A stretch of DNA of 64,000 bases from Rebecca billardiae RCC1528 (GCA_965240325.2 OZ251228.1:744001-808000); one strand, 5' to 3'; shown: positions 23,030 through 34,545, counted from the stretch's first letter. The notes: generated by a model not told the origin, from the letters alone. Numbers and translations: made by a program.

Positions 23030-23078
23030 GCCCCGCGCGCGCGCCTGACCGCACCGCAGGCCGATTGACGTCCGTCAA

Positions 23079-26000
23079 ATGTCCGGGCTGGAACCGGCCG
23101 GCGGCGGCCCGGATTTGTGTAACGACAAACGCCCGGTCGCCGTCGCCCCGCTCGGGGTTGCATTGGAGTCCAGCATGAGCACCACGACGCTCCGGCCCAT
23201 CACGGCGCCGGGGGGCTCCGGCCGCGGCCCCGCTCGCGCGGACGGCGGAGGCAAGGGCCCTCCGAGCGGGCGGCTGCGCACCCCGGTGCAATTCGCAGCG
23301 CTCGACTCGCTGCCACCGGCCGGCCCGGCCTCTGGCGAGTCCTCGCGCCACTCGCGCGCGGCCAACGCGAGCCGTGCGAGCGCGCACCTGGCGATGCCGA
23401 CGCTGCCCGACGCGCGCGCGCGCGACGCCGCGCGCGCGACGCCGATGAGGCCGATGACGGCCGACCCCACCGTACTGCCCGACACCGGCGACTCGGCGCT
23501 CCACCGCAACCGCTTTGACGACGAGCTCAAGATGGTGGCGACCGCAGTCGCGCGGTATGTCACACTTGGCACGCCGCCGAGCAGCGCGGCGCTGGAGGAG
23601 GCGGGGCTGGACGCGCGGTCTCTCGGCGGCCGGAACAAGCCACCCGCGCCCGCCATCGCCGCTGACTCGCTCCTCGCCTTCGCCCGCGAGCACGGCGGTG
23701 CCGCGGAGTTGGAGGCACTGGGCGCGCGCGCGAGGCCGCGGCCGGCGACAAGCGGTGGCGCCGTGCCCGCGCCCGCGGGCTCGCCGCAGAAGGCGCGGCA
23801 CGCCGGGCGCGCGGGGAGCCCCGCGCCTGGCGCGCACCGCCGCGCGGCCTCGCCCGACAGCGAGGCCTCCTCCCCGTCCAGGCCGCGCGCGCACTCGCCC
23901 ATCGCGGGCGGCGCGGGCCGCTTGCAGCTGCGCACGCGCTCGGAGCGAGAGCTGACGAGCGCGCGAAGGCCCAAGGATCGGGCGGGGCGGCAGTCGGTGA
24001 CGTCGCGCGTGCTGCACGAGCTGCTCGGCGACTCGAGCGCGGAGCAGATGCTCAGCGCCGCCGCCGACGAGCTCGGCGCCTCCGCCGCCGCCGCCGCGGA
24101 CGACGACGACGACGGCGGCGGCGGCGGCGGCGGCATGATGCGCGCCGTTGTCGAGCAGCGCTCATCAGACGACCGCGTGCTATGGAACCGTGGGCCGTTC
24201 GAGGCCCTCGCGCCGGGCGGCTCGGCGGGGCCGTACCGGCAGAACTACATCCACAACGCCGTCGTGGCGAAGGTCGAGCTCCTGCGCACCTCCTCCGCGC
24301 AGCGCGCCTCTTTCTCCGAGCACGTCTCCTCGATCGTCGAGGAGCGCGAGCGCAAGAGGGTCGCGATGAGAATCGTCGACCCGGAGACGGCGCGGCAGAT
24401 TAGCGACGAGCGCCGGTGCGCGCGCGGGGTGCTGCGCAGCGCGCGCGCGGGGGGAGGCGGGGGGGGGGGGGTCCTCGAGCGGGAACGGGGGCGCACCGCC
24501 GCTGCGCGCGCGCGCGCGGGCTCGCGCGCGCATGTGCGCGCGCTGTGTGTGCCTTCCGCCGCACCGTCTGGCGCTCGCGATGGCCGCGGCCGCGTGGCCG
24601 CGCCGTCGGCGCGCCGAGCGCCCGCTCACACGCGCGCGCGCCCGCCCCGCGCCCGCGTGCCGCGCGCGCGCGCCGCCGGCGCAGCCGGCGCATGTTCGAG
24701 AAGCGCGGCGGGCACGCCGCGGCGGTCGCCGCGGCAAAGAACGAAACCTTGGAGGCGAAGCTGCAAAAGATGCGCAACTCGCGCGACGCGGCGAGGAACA
24801 GCCGGCTGATGGCGATGGTGGTCGCAGGCCTCGCCAGCTGCGTCGCGCTCGGCGCGCGCACGGAGGTGGCGCGCGCGCGGATGGTGGCCACGCGCCGCGC
24901 GCGGCAGCAGGGCGCCGCGGCGGCGCTGCTGACACGCGCCGGGAAGCGGCTGCTCGCCGTGGCCGGCTGGCGCCGCTTCTGCCGCGCCACTCACGGGCTG
25001 CGCACGCACCTGCGCTGGTGGTTTGCGCTGAACCTGCGCATTCTGCGCAAGCGGCGCGCGGTCAAGGTGTTGCTCCAGCTGATCACGCGGGTGAGCCACT
25101 CCGTGCAGCTGCGGCTGCAGTACCGGCGGTGGATGCGCCGCGTGGTCTCGCTGCAGAACGTGGTGAAGCGCCGGATCACGCGGCGCAAGGCGGTGCGCGA
25201 GGTTCTCTATAACCAACTTACCCACCTCGAGCGGCTGCTGCTGCAGGCGGGCACGGCGGGCGCGCCGGTCGGCGGTCGGCTAGGCCTGGCTGGGCGGCGC
25301 GAGTCAAGTGACTCGGGCGCCGGCGGCTCGTCGGGCCGCAGGGTGAGCCGCGCGGGCGGGGTCGCGCCGTCGGCCGCCGCGGGTCTCCCCGCCTACCTGC
25401 AGCGCTCGCGCCTCGACACCTGGGGCTCCACGGCGTTCAACGCGCCGCCCAGGCGCATCGCGGCGCGCCGAACGAGCTCGGCCGCGGCCGCGGCCGCAGA
25501 CCGGGGCGCCGTCGCGGCCGGCACGGCCGACTGGTCGACGACGGCGCGCGCGGCCGCGAGCGCGGCGGCTGAGAGCGTGGCGGGGCGCGTGGGCAGGCCC
25601 GCGCCGCGCCCGTCGATGCGTGGCGCGGGCGCCTCCTCCGCATCCAGCAGCACCGTCGAGCTGCTCGTCGCACGGCTGCAGGCGGCAGGCGGCCTCGCGC
25701 CGGCGTGGGCGAAGGAACGGGTGGTCGCGGAGGAGCAGCGCGCGCGGCTGAGTATGGTGCGGACGCAGCAGGCAGAGCACGAGCTCGACGTGGAGGCGGC
25801 AACGGCGCTGCAGGCGGCGCGCGCGCCCGCCGCCGAGGCGCACGCTCGGCTGCTGCGGCTTAGCGAGCTCTCCTCGCGCACGGCCGCGGCGCGCGACGAC
25901 GTGGCTGAAGCCAGCGGGCGCACTTCGATGTCGCGCGACGCGGTGACGACCGCCATCGCGGCGGCCGCCGCGTCGGCGCTGCACGACTCGGCGCGGCAGG

Positions 26001-27603
26001 AGGGCAGCGATCCCGGTGCAGAGGGCTCCGCGCAGGTGGAGACGAGGACGCTCGAGGAGAGGCTGGGCAATATCGACCACCCGACGGGGGACGGCTCGCC
26101 ACAGCAGAATCGCGCGTCTGGCCGCGCGCTGCCGCGCGGGCGCGCGGCGGGTGAGGCGGCCGCGGCCGCGGCCGCCGGCACGCGCTCGCCGGGCCGGCGC
26201 CGCTCCACACTGACCAGCCCCAGCCGCTCGACCAACCCCAGCCGACGCACATCGACGACGACAGCGGGCGGCGGCGGCGGCGCAAGCCGACGAGTTTCCA
26301 CGACGGCCGGCGGAGGCGCGGCCGGCGCGGGCGCGCACGGCCCGGCCTCGCCGGGCGCCACGCGCAAGCGCAGCGTGGTGACGGCACAGGGCGGGGCTGG
26401 CGGCACCACGCCGGGCTCGCCGAGCCTGCCGCAGCCCATGTCGGGCGCCTCGGAGCGCCTGGATGAGCTGAGCAACTCGCCGCGCGCGCGGCTGCAGACG
26501 GCGTCCGACGGCGGCGGGCTCGGCGACGACGGCACCGCCGCCCGGCGCCGCGCGCAGCTGCGCAAGGAGAAGTCCCTGTCGCCCCTCGAGGTGCTGATCG
26601 GCATCGGCCGGGCCAAGGCGGCGAGTAGGGTGCGCGCGCGGCGCGGCTGGCACGCGGCCCCGCGCGTGGCGAGCGTGCGGCGGCCCGGCGCTGCCACCGC
26701 GCGCGCGCTCACGCGCCGCGCCGCGCGCATTTGCGCGCGCCCGCCCCGACTGGGCCGCGCGCGCAGGTGGCCGCCTCGGTCCGGGGCTGGGCGACGCGCG
26801 CGCTCTACCGGCGCGCGCGCACGCTCCACGCGGCCAGCCAGTACGCGCAGTGGGAGCTGCTCAAGGCGCTGCCGGCGAGCCGCATCTCGCGGCTCCTCGC
26901 GCGCACGCGCGAGCACGCGGCCGCGGCCGCGACGGTCGCACACGGCCGGCGGCCGAGCGGCGCGGCGCGCTCGAGCGGCTCGCAGCCGCAGCTGCCGGGC
27001 GGCGCGGCCGCGGCGCAGCGGACGGAGCGGCAGAGGCGCGTGCGCGCACACGCGGCGCTGGCGCCGTACACCGACCACGCGTCCGTCCTGCGCGCGCGCC
27101 GCGAGGCGCAGCACGGCGGCGTGCTTCCCGCCATCGGCCATAGCTCGGGCGTGGGCGTCGTTCTGCGCCGGGTGTCGAACGTGTCGAGCGCGGGCGACGG
27201 CGGCGGCTCGGAGCGCGCGTTCCAGCAGCGCATCCGCACGCAGCGCGCGCGGTTCCAGGCGACGGACCGGCCCAAGCTGGCGAACGCGATCGTGATCCAG
27301 GCGCGCATCCGCGGGCGGGCCGAGAGCCAGCGCGCCGCGCTGCTCGACGCAGACGTCCACGCCGGCCACCGCCCGGAGCTCTCCCTCCGAGTCACTTTCC
27401 CGCAGGCGCTCCGGATGCTCCACAAGGCGCTGCAGATCTCGGCCGATGGGACGATCCGGCACCGGCCCGACGAGCGCGCGTATGAGGTCGCGGCGCCCGA
27501 CGAGGGGGTAGACGGGGCGGACGCCGTGAGCGCGCGCATGCTGCGCCGCGCCTCGGGCGCTGCCGCGCAGCAGCAGCCTGCCGCTGCGACGACCGAGTAC
27601 TAG
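23079..27603 (+). CDS. Large IQ-motif, Ala/Arg-rich protein, function unknown
   Basis: A 1372-residue protein in three exons: 23079-24415, 24685-26629 and 26767-27603. The introns (269 and 137 bp) begin GTGCGC and end GCAG; joining gives SDER|RRRMFEKRGG and AKAASR|VAASVRGW. It is mostly low-complexity with conserved-looking islands. One is the FDDELKMVATAVARYV region; another is a basic helical stretch after MFEKRGG rich in Arg and Trp; the last has an IQ-like calmodulin-binding motif, IVIQARIRGRAESQRAAL, near the C-terminus. A second in-frame ATG at 23175 could be the true start. It shares a divergent promoter with the TTLL gene, so a cytoskeletal or flagellar role is a reasonable guess only. 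Confidence 0.7.
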
Positions 27604-27911
27604 GGGGCCAGGCTCCGCAGTAGCGGCGCAGTACTTAGCAGTTCGCGCAGCAGCGTGCTGCCCGTCAGCAAGGCCGATTGTCCGCTGTCGTCGTCGTGGT
27701 TACTCCGAACACGGCACGGTCCGGTACCGCTGCGCTGAGCGGCAGGCTGAGGCGGTCCGCCTGCATGCAATTTAGCCAATACTCAATGATATAGGCGCCG
27801 GATCGTCACTTTGACACCGCGCAGACACAGAGCGGCGGACTACCGGCCCCTTGGCCAGGGGCACCGCGTCCGCGGCGGTACTCGTTGTCGCGCACTAATT
27901 GTCACGACTTC

Positions 27912-27960
<49 letters not shown>

Positions 27961-28002
27961 CATATCATCGTAAGCAGCGGCGCGCGCGGGAGTGTTGTTA
28001 TA
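27604..28002. repeat. Intergenic with (TA)n microsatellite
   Basis: Downstream of the IQ protein. A (TA)n run of about 45 bp lies at 27914-27958. No gene seen. Confidence 0.7.
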
Positions 28003-29452
28003 TTATATATATACCATCGCGCTGCGCCTGCCTGCTGCCGTGCTGCTGGTTGACCCGCCTGCAAGGATGGCAGCGATTGCCCTTGCTCCTGCTCGCCAGC
28101 GCGCAGCCTCTCTAGCAAGTGACTCTGCTTCACCGCCTCCTCCTCCGACACGACGGCTGCCACAGTTGGCAGCGATCAGCTCCTCAAGCGACGCGCCACC
28201 CAGACCGTCGCACGTGTACATCCGTTGGTGCCAGTCTTGCGGAAGCCAGCAGGGCACCTTGCCGTTGCCACCACCTCCTTCCAAGCCGCGCCATCGTGAG
28301 CCGAGGATGGCGTCGAAGCGACCGTGGTAGATCGGTAGCGTGCGGTTGAAGTTTGGAATCAAAGTGAACTCGGTGAGCACTGGCGTGTGCGCGGGAGTCT
28401 CATACCAGTCGATCCGCATCAGCACGCCGAGGAGGTCTGCGATCACACGTGAGAGCTCGATCGCTGCTTCCACGTGCTGGAGGCGAGGGAAGGCCACCCG
28501 CATCCCTCGTCCGTCAACATGGACATACGAGAGGTCGCCCAGGACGCTGTAGAACTCGGCAGGGTCACAGTCTCGCGCGCATCCCTCATCGGTGTAGCTG
28601 CAGTGGATGCACTGCCAATGGTAGCCCGCGTCCGCACCACGGTGGGACAGCGTGAAGGAGGCTGCAGGAACGTCCGAGCCGAACGCATAGATCTTCATGT
28701 CCCGAGCGAAAGGCACCCCATCTTGCGCCGATCGAGTGCTGGAGCTCCTCCGCCACGTACGTGAATCGGAGCCTCGCTTTGTCCTCCCCGTGCTCACCCG
28801 TGCGCTGGGCCTCAACTCTCGCCCGCCGTTGTGCCCGCGCCTGGATTTTCCACCAGGGGTACAGTCTGGGGTTGAAGCTCTGCTTGGCGTCGATGGGTGT
28901 GCGCAAATTGACGATGTCGTCGAGCGTCATCGACCTGGTTGTGATCTGCTCCACGCCGTCGCGCATCACGTAGACCTCGTTGGCATCCCAGCCCTCGAGC
29001 CGCTTGATCACATATTCGTGCCGCGGGCAGCCGATGCTTGCGTTGTGGATGTCGAGCAGCTCGCGCAGGTCTTGCGTGCACAGGTAGACTCGCGGCGTCG
29101 GAATGCCGAGCACACGAGCGAAGTGTAGCATCGGCAGCTTGTTGATGCCAATCGCGTCCAGCCAGTATAACCGAAATAGCTCATCCCGCGTCATGCCTTT
29201 TGGATGCACGTATCGTTCCTTACCAGCCTGACGTAAGCGCGTGAAGCGGTCGGTCATGATCTTGAACAGCGATGCGTTCTCCTTGCCAGCTGTGGTGGCC
29301 GCTGTGCACGCCGCGTGTGACCCCGGTACTGGTAGGCTGGGTTCGGAGCCCTTGCCCGAACTACGCGTGACCTGGTGCACGATCGTCACTGCGACCGTCG
29401 TCACTGCTGACACGGCGAGTAGCAGACGGACTGGGCCCGTCGGCATGCCCAT
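28003..29452 (-). CDS. TupA-like ATP-grasp protein, reading frame broken once
   Basis: Two overlapping minus-strand frames make one protein. From the ATG at 29452: a signal anchor (GPVRLLLAVSAVTTVAVTIV), then FRLYWLDAIGINKLPMLHFA, YVIKRLEGWDANEVYVMRDG (ATP-binding) and FTYVAEELQHS. The frame then slips near 28725-28745 and resumes as DGVPFARDMKIYAFGSDV and VLTEFTLIPNFNRTLPIYHG, to the stop at 28003. Order and motifs fit the ATP-grasp TupA-like family associated with polysaccharide and teichuronopeptide synthesis. No splice signals sit at the break, so it is a one-base indel: a genuine mutation or a sequence error. If genuine, the gene is a young pseudogene. Confidence 0.6.
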
Positions 29453-29525
29453 CCCCCCAGCGTTCGTCAGCGAGCGCGGGTGGAGCCAGCGAGAGTGGGT
29501 GGAGCCATGAATTAACGTGCACACC

Positions 29526-29570
29526 CAGATCACCCGGAGCCCGTTATACAGTAATGGGGAATTTATTAAG
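29526..29570 (+). repeat. ~80-bp dispersed repeat, truncated copy
   Basis: Carries GATCACCCGGAGCCCGTTAT and, after a small insertion, GGGGAATTTATTA: the 3' half of the repeat at 37963-38042 in the same orientation. Confidence 0.6.
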
Positions 29571-29875
29571 AACCCAGATTGTCTCGAAACCGCATATACT
29601 GTATATGATCATCATGACGTTGTAATCAGCATTCCAATCGAGGCCATAGATGCGGAACCATTGACAGTATTTGTACGACACAAGAAGGCAGGGCGTGTAT
29701 TTATAGTGTCCATGGGGGTACTGGCACCGTCTCAGGAAACACGGCTCGTCCGCTCGTCAGTCGCCTGATTACAATTTACTATGAGATAACGTGCACACTT
29801 GGTTAAGCAGGCGTGATTGACGCCATCCAAGGACCCCGACGAGTAATTCGTCATGAACATCGTACGTCGTGCGTA

Positions 29876-30489
29876 TGGAGCGCTCGTTGGAACTTGAGCG
29901 GGGGTGGAACTTGACCCCGCATTTCCCAGCGAAGCGCCCCATCTCGGCGGGGCTGGCACGGTCGGCACACGCTCCTGAGCGCTCGCTTCGCGGTGCGGCA
30001 GGCCTTGGGCAGCCCAGACAGACATGCCGCGACCGAATTACCGGGCCATGCGCGCACCACACCCGCGCTACATGGCCTGCGCGCTGGACGACTGAGAGGC
30101 AACGCCGAAACACTGCATTCCACTGCCCCGCATGCACCCCGAGTCACCTTCAGAGGGCGTCGACGAGCGCAGAGCGGGTGCGTGGGAGTTCGACCAACTC
30201 GTGTACCTTCTTGCAAGCACCAGCGGCGAGGGCGCAAGCCGAACCTTGACCAGCCGTGGAACTTGAGCTGGTCGGCAGCAAAACCACCGAGTTTAACCCG
30301 GATCAAGTTAGTTAGCAGCGTGCGAGGAGGAGGCGCGGTGCGCGTCCGCGGCTGGCGAGAGGCGTCCGGACCGTGCCGTTCGCGGCCGCGCCCGCGCGCT
30401 TCCCGCCGCCGCGGGCCCCGTGTACGCCCGTCGTCGCCCTCGCCATGCGGGCGCAAAACCCCGCTCGTCAAGTTCCAACGAACGCTCCA
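29876..30489. mobile_element. 614-bp non-autonomous element with terminal inverted repeats
   Basis: The left end TGGAGCGCTCGTTGGAACTT is mirrored at the right end (its complement reads TGGAGCGTTCGTTGGAACTT). The motif GTGGAACTTGA recurs inside near 29900 and 30258. No recognisable coding region. Its right end is 3 bp from the left end of the next element, suggesting insertion of one beside or into the other. Confidence 0.65.
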
Positions 30490-30492
30490 CTA

Positions 30493-30719
30493 TTACAGTT
30501 TACTAAGAATAAGAGACGCACACAGCTCAGACAGTGGGCGCTGGCGCGCCGCGAGGCGGCCGCAGCCCTCATCCAGGCCTCGCAGGCGGACGGCTGAACG
30601 AATTTTTCCGGCGGCGCTACCATCGGCGACGGCTTCATGGGCGGTGACAGTTTAGGCGGGCGTCAATCTCGCCTGCCTGAGCTGTGTGCGTCTCTTACCG
30701 TATTCTTAGTAAACTGTAT
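30493..30719. mobile_element. 227-bp MITE with CAGTTTACTAAG termini flanked by TA
   Basis: The left terminus TTACAGTTTACTAAGAATAA continues into GAGACGCACACAGCTCAG. The right terminus (30665-30719) is its reverse complement with a 4-bp insertion. Both ends are bounded by TA, and termini starting CAGT with TA flanks are typical of Tc1/mariner-type elements; that link is inferred. Solo ends of the family lie at 13038 and 35103. It ends about 40 bp before the RCC1-like start codon and so may lie in its promoter. Confidence 0.7.
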
Positions 30720-30759
30720 TATATTGAGTAATTGAGTATGGGGGTATATTGGCAAGTTG

Positions 30760-32283
30760 ATGACGATGAAAATCCTTCCCGCCGCGGCCGTGACGATGGC
30801 GCTAAACACGCAGCAGCCGCCGCGCGCGGCGAAGACAGCGCGGGTGCTGCTCATCGACATTGCGCCCGACCTGCTCGCGCGAATTCTCGGCTACCTTCCT
30901 AGTCTATGCGACCTCGCCGCCGCGAACGCCGCCGCTCGCCCCTTCCGCGGCCCGGTCGAGCACGTGCTGCGCGAGCGTGCGCGCGCGCGGGGCCACGAGC
31001 ACGCGCTGCCAGAGGCACTGCCGTCCAGCGCGTCCACGTGGACGGAGGAGCTCTTCGCGCGTGAGCGCGTGCTCAAAAGCGTGCCCGCTCACACGCACGC
31101 TGCCACCGCTGGAGGGTGGGAGAATGACTTCGCGTTCAGCGCATTTGTCGATGCTGACGGCGCCGTTCGCGCATGTGGCGAGCAAGGTGCCGGTTTGCGG
31201 TGGGAATGCCCGGCAGCGCTCGGCCTCGCCGAGGTGCCCGCCGCGCTCGGCGTGCTCGTGCCGACGCGCGTGCCCTCGCTTGCTGCGGTGCGGGTGCGTG
31301 CGGTGTCCGCCGGCCGAGTCCACTTGCTCGCTCTGAGCGATGCTGGTGGCGTGTACGCGTGCGGCGAGAATTCTTGCGGCCAGCTGGGGCTCCGGGACAA
31401 GTCTACCCGGCGCTCTTTCGAACAGGTGCATGCGCTGGTGGGTGAGCTCGCCGTGTGCATTTGCGCGGGCTACATGCACAGCCTCGCGCTCGGCGCCTCG
31501 GGCTGTGTCTTCAGCTGGGGCGCCAACGACTATGGCCAGCTCGGCCATGGTGACGCGGAGCAACGTCGCTCGCCGCAGCGCATCATGACGCTGGGCGACG
31601 TGCGGATGGGAGGGCTCGCCGCCGGCGAGGTCCACACGCTCTTGCTCTCCACCGAGGGCGATGTGTACTCATGCGGCGACGGCACTGATGGGCTGCTCGG
31701 GCACGGTGGCGAGTGGATGCGACGCACGCCGGGGCGCATCGAGGCGCTCGCAGCCGTGCGCGTCGTGCACGTGAGCGCGAGCACTGGTCACAACCTGGTG
31801 GTGGACAGTGCAGGGGATGTACACTCGTTTGGCAACGGCGTCGAGGTCCTTGGTCTCGGGGACGGGGCCTCGCAGCAGCGGCAGCTCGTACCCAAACGCA
31901 TCGAGGTGCTGGCGGACGTGCACATCGTGCGATCCAGCTGCGGACCGCACAGCAGCGCTGTGCTGTCATCCGAAGGCAGCCTGCTTGTGTTCGGCCGGAA
32001 CACAGTGAGCCAGCTGGGCATCAGCACTTCGATGGAGCCCCGCCGGTATGCCATGCTGCCTGCAACCGTGGCCGCTCCCGTGGATGGGAACGCGGTGGAT
32101 TGCTCGCTCGGCTGCATTCACTCGCTGTATGTGACGGCTGACGGCGCAGTGTACTCGTGCGGCGAGCAGTCGGGCGCGCTCGGCCACGGCTCACGCCGCA
32201 TGGCGCGGATGTACGATATGATGCGCCCAACGCCGCAACAGACGCGACCAGCTGTGCTTGAGGGCTTGTCACTGCATGTCTAG
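30760..32283 (+). CDS. RCC1-repeat protein with N-terminal F-box-like segment
   Basis: Single-exon 507-residue protein. Residues about 30-65 (LLIDIAPDLLARILGYLP, then SLCDLAAANAAARPF) resemble an F-box. A chain of RCC1/BLIP-II beta-propeller repeats follows: VYACGENSCGQLGL, VFSWGANDYGQLGHGD, VYSCGDGTDGLLGHGG, VHSFGNGVEVLGLGD, LVFGRNTVSQLG and VYSCGEQSGALGHGS. F-box/RCC1 proteins can act as SCF ubiquitin-ligase substrate receptors; that role is inferred. The frame is open from 30757 without ATG; the ATGs at 30760 and 30766 are both possible starts. Confidence 0.85.
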   Translation: MTMKILPAAAVTMALNTQQPPRAAKTARVLLIDIAPDLLARILGYLPSLCDLAAANAAARPFRGPVEHVLRERARARGHEHALPEALPSSASTWTEELFARERVLKSVPAHTHAATAGGWENDFAFSAFVDADGAVRACGEQGAGLRWECPAALGLAEVPAALGVLVPTRVPSLAAVRVRAVSAGRVHLLALSDAGGVYACGENSCGQLGLRDKSTRRSFEQVHALVGELAVCICAGYMHSLALGASGCVFSWGANDYGQLGHGDAEQRRSPQRIMTLGDVRMGGLAAGEVHTLLLSTEGDVYSCGDGTDGLLGHGGEWMRRTPGRIEALAAVRVVHVSASTGHNLVVDSAGDVHSFGNGVEVLGLGDGASQQRQLVPKRIEVLADVHIVRSSCGPHSSAVLSSEGSLLVFGRNTVSQLGISTSMEPRRYAMLPATVAAPVDGNAVDCSLGCIHSLYVTADGAVYSCGEQSGALGHGSRRMARMYDMMRPTPQQTRPAVLEGLSLHV

Positions 32284-32879
32284 GCTTTGCCGAGCCACCG
32301 CCCGGCAGACGAGACACGAGTACGGTCAGGTCTGAGTGCCCAGGTGGCCCGCGCGCGGATCTAATCTGCCGCGCATTGATGCCGCATAATCTGATCCGAT
32401 CCGACGAAGCGTCGGAATAATAATTATAATAACTAACCCACTTACCTCATTATTTAATAAGGCGCTAAGCAGCAGGTGCAGCCTGCAGGACGACGCTTTC
32501 TTAATAAATTCTTTGATGATGACGACGTCGTTAATGGCCCGCGGTGCAGGGCGGAGCGCGTAGCGTGGAGCCCCACCGGGGGCCCTCACTACGTTGTCAA
32601 AAAGATCTTTTGATCAAAGAAAAGGGGACGGGGGACGATTTTTAGGGTTGTTGGAGGGTGAGTTTTCGATTTTTTGAGGGGTACGGTACAATGCTGTCCA
32701 TCCCAAGCTTAAAAGGCCGCGCCCGGGTCATTCCGCGTATGTCGTTGGACGGCCGTCACATTGTCAGTAAACGAATCTGCGCCATTGTGTATGCCCGGGG
32801 CCGGACTCCGCCCAGCACCAGCACCGGACAACAGTGATCCGGATTCCGGACTGGGCGGTCCGGCGATCGCTCCCCCGAT
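32284..32879. other. Intergenic, no gene seen
   Basis: AT-richer DNA with homopolymer-rich stretches near 32600-32680 and a small palindrome (AAGATCTTTTGATCAAAG). No gene seen. Confidence 0.4.
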
Positions 32880-34545
32880 GAGTCGATGACCAACCAGTGG
32901 ACCTCTCGACCCGCAGTCAAACGCCGGCGACGCGGCGCGGGCGCGCGCGGACGCGCACGCGAACCGGCTCGGCATGCGGAACGCGTTGATGCGCTTGGGG
33001 ACGCACGACATCGGGCCGTTCTGAAACGACACCGGGCGAAACTCTACCGCGTGCACGCGCGGACCGCGCAGGCCGCGTGACGACTTCGACACTGCGCGAC
33101 GCGAAGGAGCAGGTGCTGCCGGCGCCGCAGATGGCGGTGCGGGCGTTCTGCCCGAGCTGCAACAACCCGCTGCTCTCGGGCCAGGTGCATCAGCGCATCC
33201 AGGACCGCCGCTGCCACGTGCTAACCAAGGTGGTGGGCATGAGACACGCGACCGTGTGCGAGCAAGGCGTGCCAAGATGATCGACACGGCGAAGCAGGTG
33301 GTGATCGAGGCGCTGAGCCTGATCATGGTGAGGCGCATCTTCTCGACCTGCCCGACGCGCAGACCACGCAGGCGTCGCTTCCGGGCGCGTGGGACTCGCG
33401 CACCAAGACGGTGTGGCGCGTGGACCCTGTCGCCAAGGCCGGTCAACTCCGCCTGGCCGCTGGAGGTGGTCGCTCGCCGCGCCTGGCCAAGCTGGTGCAC
33501 GTGAGGGGCCAGCTGATGGCGGCGGTGGTGCCACCGATGAAGCTGATCTTCGTGCAGCGCAAGGACGCGTCGGGCCCGTTCTCCCACGTGCTCAAGATCG
33601 TCTTCCGCGTCGCGACGATGAGCGTGGCGGCCCCTCACAACCTGCAGCTGCCGGCGTCGCTGCTCTCAGCTCTGTGCGCGGCGCGCGCGCGCGCGCGTGC
33701 GCGCGCGACGGGCACGTGGCGCGCCGACCAGCCGTACGGCGCTGACTGTTGACGCACCTCGCGCATGCGCTACCCCGGCCGCGCCGCCGCCGCCGCCGCG
33801 CAGGCATGCTCTCGTAGGAGGAGACGGCGGAGCTGCGCGCACACATGGCCGCGCGCGGCTCTCGGTCGGACGGTCGGCGATCACGGGCGCGCTGCCGGCC
33901 CGGCGCGCCGCTGAACGACGAGTAGGCCGCGCTGGAGGAGTACGTCCGCCGCCGCGCTCCGCCTGCGCGAGCAGCGCTCCGCCGCGCCCGACCCGCTGGC
34001 CGAGCAGCTGCGCAGCGACCGCGCCATCGCAGAGCAGCTGCAGCGCGAGGAGATGGCGGCACGCGCGGGCGGCGCGCCCGTGACGCTGCACTCGGCCGAG
34101 ATCGACGAGGACGCGCAGATGGCGCTGGCGCTGCTGCTCGTGTGCGAGGCGTGCGACCAGGACACACGCGCGCTGCGCAACGCTGAGCGCCGGATCCGTT
34201 TTCGGCGCCGTAAGGTACGCAAGGCGCTGGCAGCGGAGCGCACCGGGGCGGCGGCGCATGCGCGCACGCGGCGCGCTCGCGGTCGATGCGCGGCAACTCC
34301 AACCGCCTCGGCAAGCGCAAGCAGCGGGACGAGGGCGGCGCCGCGGCGGCGGGTGCGATGAACAAATCGGACGAGCGCGCCAAGTCCCGACGCATCGCCA
34401 ACGCCGCCAAGCTGTTCGAGGACATGGACGGCGACGAGATCGCGGCCGCGGCGCACGCGGCGGGCAAGCTGGACTGCCAACTTGCGACGCGTCTCGCAGA
34501 CTGCCACTGCCACTGGGCCTGGCCCATTATAAATCTTCATACGAC
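32880..34545 (+). pseudogene. Frame-broken relic of an unknown gene
   Basis: Protein-like stretches on the plus strand hop between frames. They are NRLGMRNALMRLGTHDIGPF (ends in a stop near 33022); MAVRAFCPSCNNPLLSGQVH (CxxC, about 33130-33190); MIDTAKQVVIEALSLIMV (33278); SRTKTVWRVDPVAKAGQLRL with VHVRGQLMAAVVPPMKLIF and ASGPFSHVLKIVFRVATM (about 33390-33660); SDRAIAEQLQREEMAARAGG (about 34015); and KSRRIANAAKLFEDMDGDEI (about 34380). The composition looks like real protein, but no single frame or simple splice chain joins the pieces. I do not recognise the family. Alternatives are an intron-rich gene I cannot resolve, or indel errors. Confidence 0.4.

Noticed and set aside
25393-27462. Minus-strand 689-codon open frame
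   Set aside because: Antisense to the spliced IQ-motif gene; low complexity and no recognisable domain.
27908-27960. (TA)n tracts as candidate CRISPR, origin or telomere signals
   Set aside because: Simple dinucleotide microsatellites with no spacer structure or telomere motif.
30160-30230. Possible tRNA T-arm (GAGTTCGACCAACTC) inside the 614-bp element
   Set aside because: No matching acceptor, D or anticodon arms could be drawn around it.
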